Assembly: GCA_964497715.1 (NCBI GenBank)
Contig: CAZCDH010000005.1
Location: 1-43,553 of the forward strand
Length of the DNA stretch: 43,553 bases
DNA from: JABHIB01 sp964497715
GTDB lineage: Archaea; Nanobdellota; Nanobdellia; SCGC-AAA011-G17; PNOQ01
Direction: 5' to 3'
Shown: piece by piece, positions 41,389 to 43,553 of the stretch
Position numbering within the stretch: the first letter of the stretch is position 1
How the letters are laid out: every line of letters starts with the position of its first letter
Notes under the pieces: model-generated
The model's database searches: none
The model's input: only the letters and a program-made list of their open reading frames with translations
What the model was told of the DNA's origin: nothing
Program-made: the position numbers and the translations under genes

Positions 41389-42920
41389 TTATATACAAAT
41401 TCGTAAATATTTATCACCAAAGAATCTGATTTAGTGATTTGTGTTGCTAATTTAACCATTTCACTATGATTCTCTGAAAATTTATAGGCATATTCTGGAG
41501 ATTTTTGAAAATTTGAAATCATGAAGAACTTTGGTTTTAATTTATTTATTTGATATACAAATTCTTGATCATCATCCCTATCATTCTCAGAATAAAGTTC
41601 TCCAGGTGTATGATACATTCCCATCTGATCAAATTTATCTTCCGGGAATTTATAAGTTTCTCGTTCAGAATAATATGCAACCTGAGGATGACTACTTGTA
41701 TAGATTATATCATATTCATTAGAATTTTCTTTCATCCATAAAGCAGCCTCTTTTACTGGAAGATATGAATCTTTTTTCGAAATAATAGAGTTATTTGTAA
41801 GTGTTAGATGTTGATATGACCCAAGAACAAAGAGAATTAAGATCAAAGATATTGCTATTTGCTTATTGTATTTTTTTAAAAAATTATAGAGTATAAGTGT
41901 ACCAATCGCAACAATATAAAATACTGCAGGAAGAGAATAAATAAAATATCTTGGTTCAACACCCCAAGCAGTAGAAAAATAAATGTAGGGGACCAAGAAT
42001 AAGGATAAAACTACAAAATGCCTTCGAAGTTTTTTTATCTTCCGTATACTATCGTACCCAAAAATAAGATCAGAAAATATCGCAAGAATCCCAATTATAA
42101 AGAAAAACATGAATGCATGAAAATTCCCAAAAATTGGACTAAATAAATAATGAGCAGGCAATAATTTAAGGTAATCTATAAAAAGAAAAGAATGTTCGAA
42201 ATATTGCGAAGGTTCAAGTATACCTATCCCTCCAAATCTAAGATAATACCAGATAAAATAAGGTAACATAACTAAAATAGAAATTACAATAGAAATCCAT
42301 AAATCTTTATTTTTTATGAACTTCAATCCTTCTTTCAACAAAACATATAATAAAAAGACAACAGCAATAATTGCAGTTGGAAAACGCATTAAAATACTCA
42401 ATCCTACTGCTACACCCATCAACCATAGATTATATTTAGATTTCTTTTGAACATATCCTCTCCAAAACAAATAGAATGAAAGTAACCATAAAGTTAAACT
42501 TGGTAGTTCTGTCATCAATCTAGCAGTATAAAATAAATACAAATAAGAAATAGATGATAAAAATGCGGCAATCAAACCAACTTTCTTATTATATAATTGG
42601 ATACCAATTAAATAAGTTAATAGAATAGTTGCCATAGAAGCAAAAAGTTCAAAAACTCTTAGAGAAAATTCTCCGAGACCTATATTAAAAAATATTGAAG
42701 CAATAAATGGGAACAAAACGGGACGAACAAAATGAATTTCGAATGGAATACTATGAGACCAATGCTTAGCCATAGATAAATATTCTGCCTCATCCCACCA
42801 AATAGCAGAATTCATATTAAAATATTTTAATCGTATAATAAAAGCAAATAAAAATATAATAAAAAATAATATATTATATTTATTATGAACTATCTTCTTA
42901 AATTTTGAAACAAATACCAT
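41385..42920 (-). CDS. GT39/ArnT-like membrane glycosyltransferase
   Basis: The product has 511 residues from ATG 42920; an in-frame TTG at 42932 is rejected because TTTATAAAT lies 22-30 nt before the ATG. About 11-12 membrane helices. The first extracytoplasmic loop holds IWWDEAEYLSMAKHWSHSIP, the DE motif of the GT-C dolichyl-phosphate-sugar-dependent family. RFPTAIIAVVFLLYVLL and other helices follow, with a soluble C-terminal part from about residue 375. It adds a sugar outside the membrane, on a lipid-linked glycan or on protein. Convergent 4-bp overlap with the DPM1-like gene. Confidence 0.87.
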   Translation of the reverse strand: MVFVSKFKKIVHNKYNILFFIIFLFAFIIRLKYFNMNSAIWWDEAEYLSMAKHWSHSIPFEIHFVRPVLFPFIASIFFNIGLGEFSLRVFELFASMATILLTYLIGIQLYNKKVGLIAAFLSSISYLYLFYTARLMTELPSLTLWLLSFYLFWRGYVQKKSKYNLWLMGVAVGLSILMRFPTAIIAVVFLLYVLLKEGLKFIKNKDLWISIVISILVMLPYFIWYYLRFGGIGILEPSQYFEHSFLFIDYLKLLPAHYLFSPIFGNFHAFMFFFIIGILAIFSDLIFGYDSIRKIKKLRRHFVVLSLFLVPYIYFSTAWGVEPRYFIYSLPAVFYIVAIGTLILYNFLKKYNKQIAISLILILFVLGSYQHLTLTNNSIISKKDSYLPVKEAALWMKENSNEYDIIYTSSHPQVAYYSERETYKFPEDKFDQMGMYHTPGELYSENDRDDDQEFVYQINKLKPKFFMISNFQKSPEYAYKFSENHSEMVKLATQITKSDSLVINIYEFVYN

Positions 42921-42941
42921 ACAAAAATACAAATTAACAAA

Positions 42942-42950
42942 TTTATAAAT
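42942..42950 (-). promoter_or_regulatory. TATA box of the GT39-like gene
   Basis: TTTATAAAT (ATTTATAAA on the coding strand) lies 22-30 nt before ATG 42920 and fixes that start. Confidence 0.55.
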
Positions 42951-42954
42951 CTAA

Positions 42955-43553
42955 CTAAAATAATACAGGAGTAATAAACACCTCAATCAATGCAGCTATA
43001 ACTAGAATAAATACAGCTATCAAACTTAAATTAACTGAATCCATCATAATCCTATTAAAATTATTAGTTTCTAGATCTCGATTTATCATAGCAACAGAGA
43101 TTATACCTCCTGCAAGACCACCAACAAAATATGCAGCAATCTCTGGAATCCCGTGTAAACTATATCTCAATAGCCCTAAAGAAAATGCTTGAATGTAATT
43201 ACCGGCTCCAGCAGGACTGGCCATAACAACTCCAGTGCCCAAGTTCAGTTTAACAAAATCACCTATAGCTGTAGCAATAACCGAAGCATTCCAAGTTAAT
43301 ATGAAAATCGCGCCGGCACCATAAAAGAATGCGAACAATAAACAGAATAAAAGCACCTTAAAATTATTTAAGAAGATCTGCATAAATACAGCAATTGGAT
43401 TAACAACATCTCCAACAACATCAGAATTTATAGTCTTTATTGTTTCAGACTGTGTGGAAAATAAGGCCTGAGCAGCTTCAGCAGGTAAAACTAAGTACCA
43501 AAAAGAATACGCAACAACAAATCCAAAGAATAAAAATAACATGAATCTAATGG
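42955..43553 (-). CDS. SpoIIM/DUF95-family membrane protein, 5' end outside window
   Basis: At least 195 residues from the first internal Met; the frame stays open to the window edge (IRF before that Met), so the true N-terminus is probably outside. Four to five hydrophobic segments. The family hallmark LRYSLHGIPEIAAYFVGG, then AGGIISVAM is clear, as is NASVIATAIGDF. Archaeal members are widespread and of unknown function; they resemble the bacterial sporulation protein SpoIIM only by fold. It lies 35 bp upstream of the GT39-like gene on the same strand. Confidence 0.88.
   Translation of the reverse strand, partial: IRFMLFLFFGFVVAYSFWYLVLPAEAAQALFSTQSETIKTINSDVVGDVVNPIAVFMQIFLNNFKVLLFCLLFAFFYGAGAIFILTWNASVIATAIGDFVKLNLGTGVVMASPAGAGNYIQAFSLGLLRYSLHGIPEIAAYFVGGLAGGIISVAMINRDLETNNFNRIMMDSVNLSLIAVFILVIAALIEVFITPVLF

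Noticed and set aside
1..43553. CRISPR array, rRNA genes or replication origin
   Set aside because: No regularly spaced repeats, no rRNA-like stretch and no origin-type cluster could be recognised by reading both strands.

Overview
The window looks like a piece of an AT-rich archaeal chromosome, most likely from a DPANN-type lineage (Woesearchaeota/Pacearchaeota-like; this placement is inference). The evidence is archaeal-style SecF and SecD, an STT3/AglB oligosaccharyltransferase next to an Alg7-like GlcNAc-1-P transferase, a tRNA-Ser with a short intron at the canonical 37/38 site, a SpoIIM/DUF95 membrane protein, and a promoter pattern in which an A/T-rich TATA box sits about 22-32 nt before the start codon, as expected for leaderless archaeal transcripts. 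That spacing was used to correct several start codons. Genes inside operons instead overlap by 4 nt (ATGA or TTGA) or carry Shine-Dalgarno sequences.

Region 1 (1-7906, mostly minus strand) is an RHS island. It holds a large secreted RHS/SpvB-like protein whose 3' end lies outside the window, three miniature secreted proteins that each carry one RHS-associated core ending in DPSG followed by an unrelated tail (RHS-A, RHS-B, RHS-C), and three small secreted Cys-rich paralogues that follow RHS-B in one operon. tRNA-Arg(CCU) and tRNA-Gly(UCC) lie within and at the edge of the island. Promoter-containing direct repeats bracket RHS-A (about 32 bp) and RHS-C (23 bp). Region 2 (7928-12391) holds two large membrane-anchored surface proteins, one with repeated NAH/CC motifs and one with a PKD domain and a short cytoplasmic helical tail.

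Region 3 (12501-15202) has secF-secD, a possible 37-residue membrane protein and the intron-containing tRNA-Ser(CGA). Region 4 (15257-43553) is a large surface-glycan locus with N-glycosylation core functions: a Wzx-like flippase, an Alg7-like GPT, AglB and, at the far end, a GT39-type transferase, a LPG-synthase-TM-type protein and a DPM1-like GT2. A nine-gene plus-strand operon (20427-28586) encodes RfbF, RfbG, a reductase/epimerase, a split transketolase, the iron-sulfur RfbH dehydrase, a HAD phosphatase and an aldolase-cytidylyltransferase fusion. It is predicted to make a CDP-linked 3,6-dideoxy (probably branched) sugar and a CMP-activated keto-sugar acid.

A minus-strand operon (33835-30572) makes a second nucleotide sugar through a LegB-like dehydratase. 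Around these are GT4 and GT2 glycosyltransferases, a sulfotransferase, a DUF6165-like protein, a heptose-kinase-like protein and two methyltransferases. One of the methyltransferases is frameshifted exactly in a TA-dinucleotide run. The whole picture is a secretion-and-surface-decoration locus: Sec export, polymorphic secreted RHS proteins, and an elaborate glycan likely carrying methyl and sulfate groups.
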